Source of the DNA: Actinokineospora diospyrosa
GTDB taxonomy: Bacteria > Actinomycetota > Actinomycetes > Mycobacteriales > Pseudonocardiaceae
Direction: 5' to 3'
DNA: 64,000 nucleotides
NCBI RefSeq assembly: GCF_024171925.1
Contig: NZ_JAMTCO010000008.1
Location: forward strand, 310,001 to 374,000
In this document: positions 62,077 to 64,000 of the stretch, in pieces
Position numbering within the stretch: the first letter of the stretch is position 1
Layout of the letters: each line of letters begins with the position of its first letter
Position numbers and translations under genes: made by a program
Notes under the pieces: generated by a model
Database searches by the model: none
The model's input: only the letters and a program-made list of their open reading frames with translations
Told to the model about the DNA's origin: nothing

Positions 62077-63711
62077 TTGACTGCTGATCTGATCCTCACC
62101 AACGCCACCGTCCACACCGTCGACGGCGCGCGGCCCACCGCGACCTCGTTGGCGATCAGCGGTGGCCGGGTCGTCGCGCTCGACGCCGAGGGGCAGGTCG
62201 GGCCGGGGACCGAGGTGCGGGACCTGGGCGGCGCGTTCGTCATGCCCGGGCTGATCGACGTGCACAACCACCACGCGCTGGCCGGTCGCGCCGAGCTGTT
62301 CGAGCTGACCTTCGGCGGCGAGCTCGGGTTCGACGGCGTCCTCGACGCGGTCCGCCGCTGGGCGCGCGGGCTGGGCCCTGACGAGTGGGTCGTGGGCGGG
62401 GCCTGGGCCTCGACGCTGGTGGACGCCCTGTCGCGGGAGTCGGCGCGGGCGGCGCTGGACGAGGCCGCAGGCGGGCGACCGGTGGCGCTGTCGGATGACA
62501 GCAGGCACAACAAGTGGGTCAACACCCGCGCGCTGGAGCTGGCCGGGGTGACCGCGGCGACGCCGGACCCGGCCGGGGGCGTGATCGTGCGGGACCCGGC
62601 GACCGGCGAGCCGACCGGGGTGCTGCTGGAGGCCGCCGGGGTGCTGGTCGAGCACGCCATGCGCGAGACCCGGACGCTCACCGGTGAGCAGCACGCGCGC
62701 GCGTCGCGGCACGGCATCGGGATCCTGCACTCCTACGGCATCACCGCGTTCCAGGACGCCGGGGTGTCGGTCGACATCCTCACCGCACTCAAGACCCTCG
62801 ATGACACCGGGCAGCTCGACGCCTGGGTCGTGTCGTCACTGCTGATCAACGACCCGATCTTCGGGTTCGACCCGATCGGGCTGCCGCTGATCGAGCTCGG
62901 CGAGCGCTACCGCACCGAGCACCACCGCCCGGACTTCGTGAAGATCTTCCTCGACGGCGTGCCGCCCACCAGGACCGCGGCGTTCCTCGAGCCGTACCTG
63001 CCCGACGAGGCGCACGGCGCCTGCTTCCACGGCAAGACCACCATGCCGCCGGACGAGCTGGAGGGCTGGCTGCGCCGCGCCGCCGAGGCGGGCCTGTCCG
63101 CCAAGATCCACTGCACCGGGGACGCCGCCGTGCGCGCCACCCTGGACGCGGTCGCCGCGCTGCGCGCCGCCGGGTTCGCCGACACGAAGTTCCAGGTCGC
63201 GCACGGGCAGTTCGTGCACCCCGACGACCTGGCCCGCTTCGCCGCGCTCGGCGTGTCCGCCGACATCTCGCCGTTCCTGTGGGTGCCCGGGGTCATCCCG
63301 ACCGCGATCGCCAACGTGCTGCCCGCCGAGCGCGCCGCCCGGATGCAGCCCAACCGGGCACTGCTCGACAGCGGCGCCCTGGTCGCGGGCGGTTCGGACT
63401 GGCCGGTCAGCGAGTCGCCGAACGCGTGGGAGGGCATCCAGGGCCTGATCACCCGCCAGGACCCGACCGGCGCGTTCCCCGGTGAGCTGTGGCCGGAGCA
63501 GGCCATCACCCTCACCGAGGCGATCGCCGCGTTCACCCTCTCCAGCGCCCGCGCCATGGGCCTCGACGACGTCACCGGCTCCCTCACCCCGGGCAAGTCG
63601 GCCGACTTCATCATCCTCGACCGAGACCCGTTCCAGTCCGCACACACCGACCTCGCCGCCACCACAGTCACCGAAACCTGGTTCGCCGGACGGCAGGTCT
63701 ACGCCAAGTAG
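62077..63711 (+). CDS. Amidohydrolase family protein (YtcJ-like)
   Basis: A 544-residue metal-dependent hydrolase of the Amidohydro_3 group. The start of the barrel has VMPGLIDVHNHH (HxH metal pair), KIHCTGDAAVRATLDAV supplies a further His, and FVAGGSDWPVSE-like SDWPVSE near the end supplies the acid. Flanking beta-sandwich parts are DLILTNATVHTVDG and GKSADFIILDRDPF. It probably cleaves an amide or similar bond in the cytosol. Start: TTG at 62077 with GGGAG upstream fits the family N-terminus; a GTG at 62026 would add 17 residues. Confidence 0.88.
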   Translation: MTADLILTNATVHTVDGARPTATSLAISGGRVVALDAEGQVGPGTEVRDLGGAFVMPGLIDVHNHHALAGRAELFELTFGGELGFDGVLDAVRRWARGLGPDEWVVGGAWASTLVDALSRESARAALDEAAGGRPVALSDDSRHNKWVNTRALELAGVTAATPDPAGGVIVRDPATGEPTGVLLEAAGVLVEHAMRETRTLTGEQHARASRHGIGILHSYGITAFQDAGVSVDILTALKTLDDTGQLDAWVVSSLLINDPIFGFDPIGLPLIELGERYRTEHHRPDFVKIFLDGVPPTRTAAFLEPYLPDEAHGACFHGKTTMPPDELEGWLRRAAEAGLSAKIHCTGDAAVRATLDAVAALRAAGFADTKFQVAHGQFVHPDDLARFAALGVSADISPFLWVPGVIPTAIANVLPAERAARMQPNRALLDSGALVAGGSDWPVSESPNAWEGIQGLITRQDPTGAFPGELWPEQAITLTEAIAAFTLSSARAMGLDDVTGSLTPGKSADFIILDRDPFQSAHTDLAATTVTETWFAGRQVYAK

Positions 63712-63714
63712 CAC

Positions 63715-63864
63715 CTACCCCGCTGCCGCCGTGCTGGTGCTGGCCGGGCCGCGCGCGGCGAGCCCGACCAGGACCAGCACGGCCCCGCCGAGGGAGACCC
63801 AGTCCCCCGCCCGAGCCCGGTGCCCGGGCAGGCCGTTCGTCCGCCAGCCCCGCTGCCTTGGCAT
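63715..63864 (-). pseudogene. Possible C-terminal relict of a membrane protein
   Basis: A 49-codon reverse frame ends 3 bp from the amidohydrolase stop. It encodes one good hydrophobic helix (DWVSLGGAVLVLVGLAARGP) as at the end of many drug/metabolite transporters. The frame is closed by a stop just upstream, in the repeat region. It could be a tiny gene or the decayed end of a transporter. Confidence 0.35.
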
Positions 63865-64000
63865 TCACGCGCCTGCCCCGGTACTCACGCGCTGGCCTTG
63901 GTGCTCGCGCGCCGGCTTTGGCGTTCAGGCGCTGGCCTCGGAGTTCCTGCGCCAGCCCCGCTGTCTTGGCGTTCGTGCGCCTGCCCTGGTGCTCACACAC
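63852..64000. repeat. Degenerate 20-bp tandem repeats
   Basis: About seven imperfect units of 20 bp follow each other to the window edge; typical units are CCTGCCCCGGTACTCACGCG and CTGGCCTTGGTGCTCGCGCG, with one unit carrying an 8-bp insertion. The array probably continues outside the window. The period is not a multiple of three, which argues against a coding repeat. Confidence 0.65.

Noticed and set aside
63852..64000. Terminal repeats as a CRISPR array
   Set aside because: Units are contiguous 20-mers without spacers and are too degenerate.

Overview
The window is very GC-rich, uses GTG (and some TTG) starts freely, has several apparently leaderless promoters (TAnnnT a few bases before GTG), and carries families typical of filamentous Actinobacteria: a ClgR-type clpP promoter, DUF47/Pit, ECF41 and ECF42 sigma factors, a mycothiol-type maleylpyruvate isomerase fold, EACC1/nSTAND conflict genes and streptogrisin-like secreted proteases. 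A Pseudonocardiaceae-like actinomycete (Actinokineospora/Saccharothrix type) fits best, but the genus is inference. No rRNA, tRNA, CRISPR array, IS element or prophage was recognised. Layout: 0-1.7 kb holds the start of clpP with two upstream ClgR-like boxes and a divergent NAD-dependent epimerase. 1.9-9.4 kb is a polymorphic toxin locus: a 2299-residue secreted RHS protein with a HINT domain and a short C-terminal toxin tip, followed by a SUFU-like immunity gene. 9.4-14.1 kb is a signalling module: a bacteriophytochrome histidine kinase divergent from a GAF-SpoIIE phosphatase that overlaps a single-domain response regulator. 14.1-18.3 kb has a first ECF42/DGPF pair, small proteins and an ATP-grasp enzyme; 18.7-20.3 kb is a DUF47-Pit phosphate-transport operon. 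20.4-30.1 kb is a conflict/stress island: EACC1 coupled to a caspase-nSTAND-TM-WD40 protein, a glutathionyl-hydroquinone reductase, and an uncharacterised set of a small protein, a polytopic M48 metalloprotease and a lipoprotein. 30.3-35.8 kb is an FtsX-type ABC transporter divergent from a NarL-type two-component system. 36-43 kb is an exoprotease stretch: an S8 subtilase, an M43-like protein whose zinc site is destroyed, and an S1 protease with six FG-GAP repeats. 43.3-47.7 kb is a 1444-residue membrane protein that seems to join a degenerate NACHT-like domain to an intact P-loop NTPase. 47.7-49.2 kb is an ECF41 sigma factor divergent from a cysteine-less AhpD-fold partner, with both promoters matching the ECF41 consensus. 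49.3-54 kb contains a phosphotransferase, a TetR/membrane-protein pair and a three-gene exported ferritin-like/ferritin-like/cupredoxin operon, then two relict gene ends. 54-64 kb is a run of regulator-plus-enzyme units: TetR/DJ-1, a second ECF42/DGPF pair with a maleylpyruvate isomerase-like gene, TetR/quinone oxidoreductase with MmcQ-like, a Baeyer-Villiger-type monooxygenase and an amidohydrolase. The window ends in degenerate 20-bp repeats. Working together: much of the window is sensing and gene control (two two-component-type modules, three ECF systems, three TetR units with visible operators), coupled to export (RHS toxin, proteases, lipoproteins) and to NTPase-based conflict proteins. 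The strongest leads are the caspase-nSTAND system, the dual-NTPase membrane protein, the unclassified RHS toxin tip with its immunity gene, the dead M43 protease, and the exported ferritin-like/cupredoxin operon.
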